DNA of 16,460 nt from an uncultured Clostridia bacterium (lineage in GTDB: Bacteria; Bacillota; Clostridia; Oscillospirales; Acutalibacteraceae). Below the pieces are notes generated by a model. The model did no database searches. It was not told where the DNA came from and saw nothing but the letters and a program-made list of their open reading frames with translations. The position numbers and the translations under genes were made by a program. Positions 6,882-14,271 of the stretch are shown here, piece after piece. Location: the NCBI GenBank assembly GCA_947171615.1, contig CAMVYG010000024.1, positions 1 through 16,460 of the forward strand, given 5' to 3'. Position 1 is the stretch's first letter. Every line of letters begins with the position of its first letter.

Positions 6882-8666
6882 GAAGTGATCACGGAATTTT
6901 TACAGTCCGGCGTGCTGCCGGTGGTGTTGCTGGTGGTGCGGATCATCGTGCCGTTTTTGGCCGCCTATGTGGTATGGCGATGCTATACCTCGTTTCGGAA
7001 GGGTCAGCGAAAGCGGGACCCGGTCATTACCCTGTGGGACGAGGCCTCCGGCACCCGGTTTCCCGTGCTGTATTGGGAAAACTCCATTGGCCGCAGCAAA
7101 AGCTGCGATGTGTACCTGCCGGACGCTACCGCTTCCAGAGACCACGCGGTGCTGATGCGCCGGGACGAGGGCTGGTTTATCTGCGATACCGGCTCAAAAT
7201 CCGGCGTATTTGTCAACGGGAAAAGGGTGGACGGCAAAAAGCTTGTGAATATAGGGGACAAGCTGACCATGGGCTCCACCACTCTTTCCCTCTGGAATTC
7301 GGACAACCCGCCGGAGAAAAAGCGGCGGAGTTTCGTGGGCTTTTCCAAAACTGCCGCCTCTCCTATGAAGCTGATGCTTACGGCCTCTCTGGTTCATTTC
7401 CTCATGGCGGCGCAAAGCTGCTTTGCAAACGGCGGCTTTGCCCCGGAGCAGCTGGTTCCCTTTGTTCTGGTGCTGCTGATGGGCTGGGGACTGTATGCCT
7501 TTTTCATGGGAATTCGCCACCATGTGAGCTTTGAGATCGAAACGGCAGCCTATCTCCTTTCCGGTATGGGGATCCTTCTGCTTTCGGCCTATGATCTCCA
7601 GGGGGTCAAAACACAGCTTGCCGCCATGCTTATCGGCATGTTCCTTTTCTGCTTCCTCCTTTGGTTTATGGGGGATATGGAGCGGGTGGCAAAGTACCGC
7701 CTTGCCATCGGGATCGGGGCGCTGCTGCTGTTTGTTCTGAACCTTGCCATCGGCAAAGAGATCGGCGGCGCGAAAAACTGGATCATTATCGGGCCTTTGA
7801 GCTTTCAGCCCTCAGAGCTTATTAAAATCGCCTTTATCTTTGTGGGCACCTCTACCCTGGACAGGCTCCAGACCAAAAAGAACATTACGGAATTTCTGAT
7901 TTTCACCGGAGCCTGTGTGGGCTTTCTGGCGCTGATGGGAGATTACGGCTCCGCCCTGGTATTTTTCGCGGGCTTTTTGATCATTGCTTTTATGCGTTCC
8001 GGCAGTGTGCGCACCATTGCTTTAGTGCTGGCCGGCGCGGCCCTTGGCGTGCTGCTGGTGTTGAAATTCAAATCTCATGTGATCGCCCGGTTTTCCCTTT
8101 GGGGCCATGCCTGGGATGATATTTACGGCATGGGCTTCCAGCAGACCCATACCCTTACGTATATCGCCAGCGGCGGATTGTTCGGCGTGGGGCTGGGCCA
8201 GGGCTGTATGCCCACGGTTCCCATGGCGGAAAGCGACCTGGTGTTCGGCCTGCTCTGCGAGGAGCAGGGGCTTCTTATGGGGCTGGTGGTGCTTTTCGGA
8301 ATAGCCCTGTTTATTCTGTATGCCAGAAGCGACGTGACCCGCAGCCGCTCCACCTTCTTCTCCATTGCCTCCTGTGCCGCGGCGGGGATGCTGCTGTTTC
8401 AAACCTGTCTCAATGTGTTCGGCCCGGTGGACGTGCTGCCTTTTACCGGCGTGACCCTGCCTTTTGTCAGCGCCGGCGGCTCCAGCATGATGTCCGTGTG
8501 GGCCATGATGGCCTTTTTGAAGGCTTCTGATGAGCGGACCTACGCCGCCCGGCGGGCTTCCCGCCACGGCAGCGGAAAGAGCGGAAGCCCGCCGCGACCG
8601 TCCGGCAGGGGCAGAGCTGCCGCGCCCGGCAGAAGCCCGCGGAAAATGGAGGATATTTACTCATGA
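6879..8666 (+). CDS. FHA domain fused to SEDS peptidoglycan polymerase (RodA/FtsW family)
   Basis: SEDS proteins are membrane glycosyltransferases that polymerise lipid II into glycan strands and work with a class B PBP. This one (595 aa, TTG start) has an N-terminal membrane helix (about 11-33), a cytoplasmic FHA phosphothreonine-binding domain at about 50-140 (GRS 71-73, SRDHA 86-90, VNGKRV 112-117), then a multi-helix SEDS domain from about 160 to 550. SEDS signatures are GGAKNWIIIGPLSFQPSELIK, GDYGSALVFF, the extracellular-loop acidic site PMAESDLVFGLLCEEQG with D453, and TGVTLPFVSAGGSSMM. A basic Arg/Gly/Ser/Pro-rich tail follows. The ATGA overlap with the PBP gene implies translational coupling and a working pair. 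Its place beside one PBP suggests an elongation-type RodA rather than division FtsW, but sequence alone does not settle this. The FHA domain suggests control by a Ser/Thr kinase, by analogy with mycobacterial FhaB-RodA-PbpA. Confidence 0.9.
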   Translation: MEVITEFLQSGVLPVVLLVVRIIVPFLAAYVVWRCYTSFRKGQRKRDPVITLWDEASGTRFPVLYWENSIGRSKSCDVYLPDATASRDHAVLMRRDEGWFICDTGSKSGVFVNGKRVDGKKLVNIGDKLTMGSTTLSLWNSDNPPEKKRRSFVGFSKTAASPMKLMLTASLVHFLMAAQSCFANGGFAPEQLVPFVLVLLMGWGLYAFFMGIRHHVSFEIETAAYLLSGMGILLLSAYDLQGVKTQLAAMLIGMFLFCFLLWFMGDMERVAKYRLAIGIGALLLFVLNLAIGKEIGGAKNWIIIGPLSFQPSELIKIAFIFVGTSTLDRLQTKKNITEFLIFTGACVGFLALMGDYGSALVFFAGFLIIAFMRSGSVRTIALVLAGAALGVLLVLKFKSHVIARFSLWGHAWDDIYGMGFQQTHTLTYIASGGLFGVGLGQGCMPTVPMAESDLVFGLLCEEQGLLMGLVVLFGIALFILYARSDVTRSRSTFFSIASCAAAGMLLFQTCLNVFGPVDVLPFTGVTLPFVSAGGSSMMSVWAMMAFLKASDERTYAARRASRHGSGKSGSPPRPSGRGRAAAPGRSPRKMEDIYS

Positions 8667-10027
8667 AAACTGTGGGAATGCGCTCCATCGTACTCTATAT
8701 CCTGCTCTTTGCCTTTTTAGGCGGGCTGGGATACTTTGTCATGACCTTGTTTCTTCATGGAAACGAGTGGGCAATGCAGCCCTATAACGGCCATATTTAC
8801 GCGGAAAACTCCACCGTAAAGCTGGGAGATATCAAGGATAAGAACGGAAATCTGTTGGCCGCCACCCAAGACGGACGGCGGGTGTACAGCGAAGACGAGG
8901 AAATACGCCGGGCAATGTTCCACACAGTGGGCGATACCTATGGCTACATCAGCACCGGTGTACAGAACGTCATGGGCGATAAGCTTTCCGGCTATAATAT
9001 GATCACCGGCCTCAACGACACGGTATTTAACCGCATGAGCAGCAATATTACCCTGACGGTGGATCAGGAGGTATGCAGGGCGGCGTACCGTGCGCTGGAA
9101 GGGCATAACGGCGCGGTTCTCGTCTATAATTACAAGACGGGAGATATTCTCTGCAAGGTGAGCGCCCCTGCCATAGACCCGGAAAATGTGCCGGAAGATG
9201 TGGAAACAAACGATGCCTACCGGGGGGTATATCTGGATAACACGCTTTCCGCCTCCTTTACGCCCGGCAGTATTTTCAAAATCGTTACCGCCGCTGCGGC
9301 CATGGAAAAATGGCCCGATTCCTGGAGCGAGAAAACTTACGGCTGCGCAGGCTCCCTGGAGATCGGCGGGGACGATATCACCTGTCTGCACAACGATGCC
9401 CACGGCGACCAGGATATGTTTGCTGCCATGGGAAATTCCTGTAACATCTATTTCGCCCAGCTTGCCCAGGAGATCGGAAAAGAAGGGTTACAGAAAAAGG
9501 CGGAGGAAATGGGCTTTAACCGGGAGCTTTCCTTTGGGGACATCTCCGTTTCCGAAAGCTCCATTGATCTTTCCGGCTGTAACACAAACCAGCTTGCCTG
9601 GGCCGGTGTGGGGCAGTATACGCTTCTCACAAATCCCTATCATATGATGGCGCTGATGGGCGCTGTGGCAGGGGGCGGGGAGTATGTGCAGCCCCGGCTC
9701 ACCACCGAGCTGGATCTGTTCGGCGGCTTTCATAAGGAGGATCGTCGGCTGATGTCATCTTCCACAGCCACCCAGCTGAAAACCCTGCTGAGAAGCGACG
9801 TGGAAAATTATTACGGGGATTGGATGTTCCCCGAGGGCCTGCGGGTTTGCGCCAAAACCGGTACCGGCGAGGTGGGAAATGAAAAGGCTCCCAACTGCTG
9901 GATCGTCGGCTTCTGCGATTCAGAGGAATATCCCTATGCCTTTACCGTGCTGGTGGAGGAGGGCTCCGGCGGCATTGAAAGCGCCGGTAACGCCGCCGCC
10001 GCTGTGCTGCGGGAAATCGTGGATTGA
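8663..10027 (+). CDS. Class B penicillin-binding protein, transpeptidase
   Basis: D,D-transpeptidase that crosslinks peptidoglycan outside the membrane and is the target of beta-lactams. The 454-residue protein has one N-terminal signal anchor (about 8-30), a short pedestal region (35-135) and the transpeptidase domain. All three active-site motifs are present and in order: SIFK with the nucleophile S203 and K206, SCN at 259-261, and KTG at 398-400 (AKTGTGEVG). The compact pedestal makes it smaller than PBP2 or PBP3 of Proteobacteria and closer to PbpA of Actinobacteria. Its ATG overlaps the stop codon of the SEDS gene by 4 bp (ATGA), so the two are made together and probably form one synthase. 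A palindromic repeat, not a T-rich terminator, follows the gene. Confidence 0.94.
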   Translation: MKTVGMRSIVLYILLFAFLGGLGYFVMTLFLHGNEWAMQPYNGHIYAENSTVKLGDIKDKNGNLLAATQDGRRVYSEDEEIRRAMFHTVGDTYGYISTGVQNVMGDKLSGYNMITGLNDTVFNRMSSNITLTVDQEVCRAAYRALEGHNGAVLVYNYKTGDILCKVSAPAIDPENVPEDVETNDAYRGVYLDNTLSASFTPGSIFKIVTAAAAMEKWPDSWSEKTYGCAGSLEIGGDDITCLHNDAHGDQDMFAAMGNSCNIYFAQLAQEIGKEGLQKKAEEMGFNRELSFGDISVSESSIDLSGCNTNQLAWAGVGQYTLLTNPYHMMALMGAVAGGGEYVQPRLTTELDLFGGFHKEDRRLMSSSTATQLKTLLRSDVENYYGDWMFPEGLRVCAKTGTGEVGNEKAPNCWIVGFCDSEEYPYAFTVLVEEGSGGIESAGNAAAAVLREIVD

Positions 10028-10061
10028 GCGCCGACTTTCACAGTTCGGATGGTGGAATATC

Positions 10062-10226
10062 TATAAATTATCAATCATATCTTACTGTCATTCCGAGCGG
10101 AGCGAGGAATCTCGACCAGAAGTGACTGACAGGTAAAAAGGCTTTGTACCCGCTGGCGAGCAATGGCAGAGATCCTTCGTCACTGTGTTCCTCAGGATGA
10201 CAGCGAGTGCAAGTGAAAAGTATACA
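10062..10226. repeat. Dispersed palindromic repeat, copy 2
   Basis: Bounded by TGTCATTCCGAG (10086-10097) and CTCAGGATGACA (10191-10202), which pair except for one mismatch and one G-T. Inside, GGAATCTC (10106-10113) faces GAGATCC (10169-10175). It aligns with the copy at 5719-5920 but lacks that copy's two inserted hairpins and is therefore about 40 bp shorter. The gap between the PBP and manA (10028-10329) consists of this element plus an AT-rich stretch with a CTAATAA tandem repeat (10293-10306) and the manA ribosome site GGAAGGAG (10311-10318). I see no coding capacity. Confidence 0.78.
10197..10226 (+). promoter_or_regulatory. Possible promoter for manA at the repeat's right end
   Basis: ATGACA (10197-10202, one change from TTGACA) is followed after 18 bp by TATACA (10221-10226). 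The -35 part is the conserved repeat end. The corresponding -10 place in copy 1 (5907-5912) reads CATCAT and would not function. This is a match by eye only. Confidence 0.35.
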
Positions 10227-10329
10227 TTAACAACACCTCTTGTCCTGAACGAATTACGAACAGCAAGACGCCCTTTCTCTAACAACTAACTGCTAATAAC
10301 TAATAACTGCGGAAGGAGTAAAACGCGCT

Positions 10330-11295
10330 ATGAAAATCGAAAAATTGACGCCTGCCTTTAAGGATTATCTTTGGGGCGGCACCAAGCTGCGGGACGTGTA
10401 CGGCAAAAACTGCGACTTTGATAAGGTGGCGGAAAGCTGGGAGCTTTCCACGCACCCTGCTGGGGAAAGCAGGATCGTGGGCGGTCAGTTTGACGGCATG
10501 ACTCTCGGGGAATATCTGAATTCCGTTCCCGAAGGCCGGGCGGTGTGCGGGAAGAACTGCGAAAAATTTGAGTTTTTCCCCGTCCTTATCAAGTTTATCG
10601 ACGCCAAAGATCCCTTGTCCATTCAGGTACATCCCAGCGATGAGTACGCCCTGCGGGTGGAAGGGGAATACGGCAAAACCGAAATGTGGTACGTGATGGA
10701 CTGCGAGCCCGGCGCGTTTCTGTATTTCGGCGTGAACCGGGAGATCACCAAAGAGGAGTTCCGGCAGCGCATTGAAAATAACACCGTGCTGGAGGTGCTC
10801 AATCGGGTAGATGTGCACCCCGGAGACGTGTTTTTCATTGAGTCCGGCACCATTCACGCCATTGGCGCGGGAATTTTGATCTGCGAGATCCAGCAAAATT
10901 CCAACTGCACCTACCGGGTGTATGATTATGACCGCCGTGGCGCAGACGGAAAGCCCCGGGAGCTTCATGTGGAAAAGGCCCTTGCGGTTTCCCGCTTTAC
11001 TCCCTCAGATGTTTCAGACCGACAGGCAGCGGCGGAGCAGGTGCCGGGCGGTACGGTAAAAAGGCTGGCTTCCTGCGAGTATTTCACCACGGAAAAGCTG
11101 GAAATTTCCGGGGAAATAAGCCTGGAAGCAACGGCAGGATCCTTTGTGTCTCTCATTGTGCTGGAAGGGGAAGCGACGGTCACAGGCCCTGAAAACACTG
11201 TAAAAGCAAAGAGCGGAGAGAGCCTGTTTGTTCCGGCGGGTACCGGAACGGTAAAGATTTCCGGTACGTGCTCTGTCATGAAAACAACTGTGTAA
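10330..11295 (+). CDS. manA: Mannose-6-phosphate isomerase, class I
   Basis: Zinc enzyme that interconverts mannose-6-phosphate and fructose-6-phosphate in the cytosol, linking mannose use and mannose-containing glycans to glycolysis. The 321-residue length fits the short Bacillus-type ManA. Metal ligands are seen as Q99 and H101 in SIQVHPSDEYA, E118 in KTEMWYV, and H176 in SGTIHAIGAG. Also typical are DYLWGGTKL at 12-20 and the ESWELSTHP block at 36-43. A second cupin fold occupies the C-terminal third. GGAAGGAG at 10311-10318 precedes the ATG by 11 bases. The downstream sugar kinase starts 24 bp after the stop, so the two are likely in one operon. The lead promoter may lie in the repeat end upstream. 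Confidence 0.95.
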   Translation: MKIEKLTPAFKDYLWGGTKLRDVYGKNCDFDKVAESWELSTHPAGESRIVGGQFDGMTLGEYLNSVPEGRAVCGKNCEKFEFFPVLIKFIDAKDPLSIQVHPSDEYALRVEGEYGKTEMWYVMDCEPGAFLYFGVNREITKEEFRQRIENNTVLEVLNRVDVHPGDVFFIESGTIHAIGAGILICEIQQNSNCTYRVYDYDRRGADGKPRELHVEKALAVSRFTPSDVSDRQAAAEQVPGGTVKRLASCEYFTTEKLEISGEISLEATAGSFVSLIVLEGEATVTGPENTVKAKSGESLFVPAGTGTVKISGTCSVMKTTV

Positions 11296-11319
11296 AAGAA
11301 AAGCAGGGAGGAATGTGTT

Positions 11320-12264
11320 GTGAAAATTGTACTGTTGGGAGAGCCCATGGGACTTTTTATGGCAAAGGAGACGGGAGAGCTCAGCGAAGTAAACAACTTT
11401 GCCCTATCCATTGCCGGAGCGGAATACAATGTGGCGGTGGGTTTGGCGCGGCTGGGGCACCAGCCCGCCTACTGCACCCGGCTGGGCTTTGACCCGCTGG
11501 GGGAAAGAATTCTGCGGGGACTTCGGGAAAATGGTATTTCAACCGATTTGATCTCTCAGGTGGAGGGAGAGCAGACCGGCTTGATGCTCAAGGGCTTCAC
11601 CCAGCAGGGAGATCCGGATATCGCCTACTATCGAAAGGGCTCGGCGGCCTCTAAAATCTCTCCCCACGATATTGACAAGCTGGATCTTTTCGGCTGTGAA
11701 CGCCTTCATGTAACAGGGATTTTTCCCGCCGTATCGGAAAGCGCGCTGACCTCTGTAAAGCGCCTGATAGCCAGGGCAAAGGCTTTGGAAATGCCCATTT
11801 CCTTTGATCCCAATCTGCGTCCTCAGCTTTGGAAAAGCGAAAAGGAAATGACGGCGGTACTGAATTCTCTGGCGGAAGACGCGGAAACCGTGCTGCCCGG
11901 CATCAATGAGGGAAAGCTTCTTACCGGAGAAAGCACGCCGGAGGGGATCGCGGCTTTTTATCATGGACGGGGCGTGAAAAATGTCATTGTAAAGCTGGGA
12001 AAGGACGGGGCTTATTTTTCGGAAAAGGACGGAAAGTCCGGGATCTCGCCCTCTTTCCCTGTCAGAAAGATCGTGGATACCGTCGGCGCAGGAGACGGCT
12101 TTGCCGCCGGAGTCATCAGCGCTCTGGCAGAGGGAGAAAGCCTGGAGGAAGCGGCCTTTCGGGGCAACGTGATGGGGGCCATTCAAATTTCCAACCAAAG
12201 CGATAACGAAGGCCTGCCCACAAGAGAGCAGCTGGGAAAGATCATTTTATCCGGAATCGTGTGA
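11320..12264 (+). CDS. PfkB-family sugar kinase, 2-keto-3-deoxygluconate kinase-like
   Basis: Cytosolic ATP-dependent kinase of the ribokinase/PfkB family, 314 aa. The family sites are clear: substrate-side GAEYNVAVGLARLG (33-46), the FDPNLRPQLW block (162-171), and the anion-hole and catalytic motif DTVGAGDGFAAG (253-264) with base D259. The DPNLRP(Q/R)LW stretch and YYRKGSAAS (103-111) are characteristic of KdgK, which makes 2-keto-3-deoxy-6-phosphogluconate, so that is the best guess. Fructokinase or another pentose or hexose kinase remains possible. No KDPG aldolase lies in the window. Translation starts at GTG 11320, with GGGAGG at 11306-11311. It follows manA by 24 bp and precedes cdd by 89 bp. 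A role with the minus-strand SDR in sugar-acid breakdown is inference. Confidence 0.85.
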   Translation: MKIVLLGEPMGLFMAKETGELSEVNNFALSIAGAEYNVAVGLARLGHQPAYCTRLGFDPLGERILRGLRENGISTDLISQVEGEQTGLMLKGFTQQGDPDIAYYRKGSAASKISPHDIDKLDLFGCERLHVTGIFPAVSESALTSVKRLIARAKALEMPISFDPNLRPQLWKSEKEMTAVLNSLAEDAETVLPGINEGKLLTGESTPEGIAAFYHGRGVKNVIVKLGKDGAYFSEKDGKSGISPSFPVRKIVDTVGAGDGFAAGVISALAEGESLEEAAFRGNVMGAIQISNQSDNEGLPTREQLGKIILSGIV

Positions 12265-12305
12265 GAAATTTTGAATCGGGAAATATGCGTGAAGCGCGGC
12301 AAGTC

Positions 12306-12339
12306 TTCAAGCTCTAAATATTCAATGATTCAGCTTGAA
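12306..12339 (+). promoter_or_regulatory. Hairpin overlapping the cdd ribosome binding site
   Basis: TTCAAGCT (12306-12313) and AGCTTGAA (12332-12339) are perfect inverted repeats with an 18-base loop. The right arm covers the first bases of GAAAGGGG (12337-12344), the presumed ribosome site of cdd. If it forms in the mRNA it could damp cdd translation. The AT-rich 8-bp stem is only moderately stable. Confidence 0.4.
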
Positions 12340-12353
12340 AGGGGCGGGCGACA

Positions 12354-12806
12354 ATGGAGCCTTTGAAAAAGGATGGCATGGAAGCTTTGTATCAGGCCCT
12401 GCTTCAGCGGGCGATAGAGGCCAGAGAACAGGCGTACTGTCCCTATTCCGGCTTTGCGGTAGGGGCGGCGCTGCTGTGTGCAGACGGTACGGTATACCCT
12501 GGCTGCAACATTGAATGCGCTTCCCTTTCTCCGGGAAACTGCGCGGAGCGCACAGCTCTTTTCCGGGCGGTGAGCGACGGAAAGAGGGAGTTTCTTGCCA
12601 TTGCCGTGGCTGGAGGCCCGGCGGGAAAAGAGCCGGAGGAATACTGCCCGCCCTGCGGCGTGTGCCGCCAGGTGATGCGGGAATTCTGCGGGCCGGATTT
12701 TGAGATCCTTTTGACCGATGGGACAAATCAAAAGCGGTACACTCTGGCAGAGCTGCTGCCTGTTTCCTTTGGGCCGGAGCAACTGGATCAGCCGAAAAAG
12801 CGTTAG
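12354..12806 (+). CDS. cdd: Cytidine deaminase
   Basis: Zinc hydrolase that deaminates cytidine and deoxycytidine to uridine and deoxyuridine for pyrimidine salvage. The 150-residue size suits the small tetrameric form. The active site is complete: CAERTALF with zinc ligand C63 and proton-shuttle E65, and PPCGVCRQV with ligands C101 and C104. YCPYSGFAVGAAL (28-40) and GCNIECAS (50-57) are the usual substrate-contact blocks. The ATG at 12354 follows GAAAGGGG (12337-12344) by 9 bases; an internal ATG at 12378 is less likely. The last residues (GPEQLDQPKKR) are a short nonconserved tail. The next gene, pyrimidine-nucleoside phosphorylase, uses the uridine produced and starts 31 bp downstream, so the pair forms a short salvage pathway. 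Confidence 0.96.
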   Translation: MEPLKKDGMEALYQALLQRAIEAREQAYCPYSGFAVGAALLCADGTVYPGCNIECASLSPGNCAERTALFRAVSDGKREFLAIAVAGGPAGKEPEEYCPPCGVCRQVMREFCGPDFEILLTDGTNQKRYTLAELLPVSFGPEQLDQPKKR

Positions 12807-12837
12807 AACTGTAGAGACCGAAAAGGCGGTGAAGAAA

Positions 12838-14154
12838 ATGCGTATGGTAGATCTGATCCATAAAAAGCGGGAGGGCGGCGAGCTGACCGATCAGGAGCTT
12901 GCCTTTTTCGTGGGCGGCTATTCCAGAGGTGAGATCCCGGACTATCAGGCCTCCGCCTTTTTGATGGCCGTGTTTTTTCAGGGTATGACTCGCCGGGAAA
13001 CGGTCACCCTTACCATGGAAATGGCTCACTCCGGAGAGCTTGCGGATCTTTCCACCATCAACGGCGTGAAAGTGGATAAGCATTCCACCGGCGGCGTGGG
13101 AGATAAAACCACCTTGATCTGCGGGCCTATTGCCGCGGCCTGGGGGGTAAAGATCGCCAAAATGAGCGGCAGGGGGCTGGGACATACCGGAGGAACCGTG
13201 GATAAGCTGGAAAGCATTCCCGGGTTTCGTGTGGATTTGCCCCGGGAGGAGTTCTTTTCCATTGTGAACCGCACCGGAATGGCTCTGATCGGGCAGTCGG
13301 GAAACCTTTGCCCGGCGGATAAAAAGCTCTATGCTCTGCGGGACGTTACTGGAACGGTGGAAAGCCTGCCGTTGATCGCCTCCAGCATCATGTCAAAAAA
13401 GCTGGCCGCTGGGGCGGATGCCATTCTGCTGGACGTAAAAATGGGCTCCGGCGCATTTTTGAAAAGCCGGGAGGAAGCCCGGCTTCTGGCGGAGGAAATG
13501 GTGCGGATCGGTCGGAGCGTGGGGAAGAAGACCATCGCTCTGATCACGGATATGGATATCCCCCTGGGCAGGAAAATCGGCAATGCGCTGGAGGTTCGGG
13601 AGGCTTGCGAAGTCCTTTGCGGAAAGGGCGAAAAGCGGCTTTCGGCGCTGTGTCTGGAACTTGCGGCAAATATGATCTATCTGGGTAAGCAGGCGGAAAC
13701 CCTGGAGGAAGCCAGAGAAAAGGCGGAGCAGGCAGTGCTCTCCGGCAGGGCCTTTGAAAAGCTTTGTGAAACGGTGGAGGCCCAGGGCGGAGACAGTGCT
13801 TTTCTGCGGGAACCGGAAAAGCTGTCGCTTTCCCCTGTCAAAAGGGAACTGCTTTCTCCCAAAACGGGCTGGATCACCGGCTTAAACGCAGAGGAATGCG
13901 GTCTTGCCGCCATGGAGCTGGGGGCGGGCCGGGAAACAAAGGAAAGTGAGATCGATTTTGGCGCGGGAATTTCCCTTTTGAAAACCAGAGGAGATTTTGT
14001 AAAAGCCGGAGAGCCCCTTGCCCTGCTGTACGGAGGAAGCGGGGAACAGTGCCGCCGGGGCGAAGAGCGGCTGCTTGCCGCTTTAGAATTCGGCCCCGGG
14101 CAGCCGGAACCGGCTCTGCTGATTTTGGAGCGGATCGACGAAATGAAATCGTAA
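12838..14154 (+). CDS. pdp: Pyrimidine-nucleoside phosphorylase
   Basis: Cleaves uridine, deoxyuridine or thymidine with phosphate to the free base and (deoxy)ribose-1-phosphate. From the ATG at 12838 the protein is 438 aa, near the 433 of Bacillus Pdp, and begins MRMVDLIHKKREGGELT, which is the family's usual start; AAGGCGGTGA at 12823-12832 is the ribosome site. The frame stays open further upstream, but that part overlaps cdd and is not real. Diagnostic blocks are KHSTGGVGDKTTL (phosphate site), SGRGLGHTGGTVDKLESIPG (thymidine/pyrimidine phosphorylase signature), and LDVKMGSGAFLK. The C-terminal pyrimidine-phosphorylase domain follows (about 340-435). The broad-specificity Pdp assignment, rather than DeoA, rests on taxonomic likelihood and the N-terminus. 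It is last in its operon, with a strong terminator about 45 bp after the stop. Confidence 0.95.
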   Translation: MRMVDLIHKKREGGELTDQELAFFVGGYSRGEIPDYQASAFLMAVFFQGMTRRETVTLTMEMAHSGELADLSTINGVKVDKHSTGGVGDKTTLICGPIAAAWGVKIAKMSGRGLGHTGGTVDKLESIPGFRVDLPREEFFSIVNRTGMALIGQSGNLCPADKKLYALRDVTGTVESLPLIASSIMSKKLAAGADAILLDVKMGSGAFLKSREEARLLAEEMVRIGRSVGKKTIALITDMDIPLGRKIGNALEVREACEVLCGKGEKRLSALCLELAANMIYLGKQAETLEEAREKAEQAVLSGRAFEKLCETVEAQGGDSAFLREPEKLSLSPVKRELLSPKTGWITGLNAEECGLAAMELGAGRETKESEIDFGAGISLLKTRGDFVKAGEPLALLYGGSGEQCRRGEERLLAALEFGPGQPEPALLILERIDEMKS

Positions 14155-14196
14155 AGAAGCGTAAGACAATAACTAGAATGTTACACCGGGATAAAG

Positions 14197-14236
14197 AAAG
14201 AGCACACTGCAGCCATAGGTTACAGTGTGCTTTTTT
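14197..14236. terminator. Bidirectional rho-independent terminator between convergent operons
   Basis: AGCACACTG (14201-14209) and CAGTGTGCT (14223-14231) make a perfect 9-bp stem with a 13-base loop, followed on the plus strand by TTTTTT. The A-rich AAAGAAAG on the left gives a shorter, interrupted T tract on the minus strand. It ends the pdp transcript and can also stop the transporter transcript coming from the right. Confidence 0.88.
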
Positions 14237-14271
14237 AATTGGTAAACCAGAGCTGTGCTGTCAGAACGATC

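Noticed and set aside
12718..12837. Upstream extension of the pyrimidine-nucleoside phosphorylase frame
   Set aside because: It overlaps cdd in another frame, and the family N-terminus MRMVDLI starts at 12838 right after a good ribosome site.
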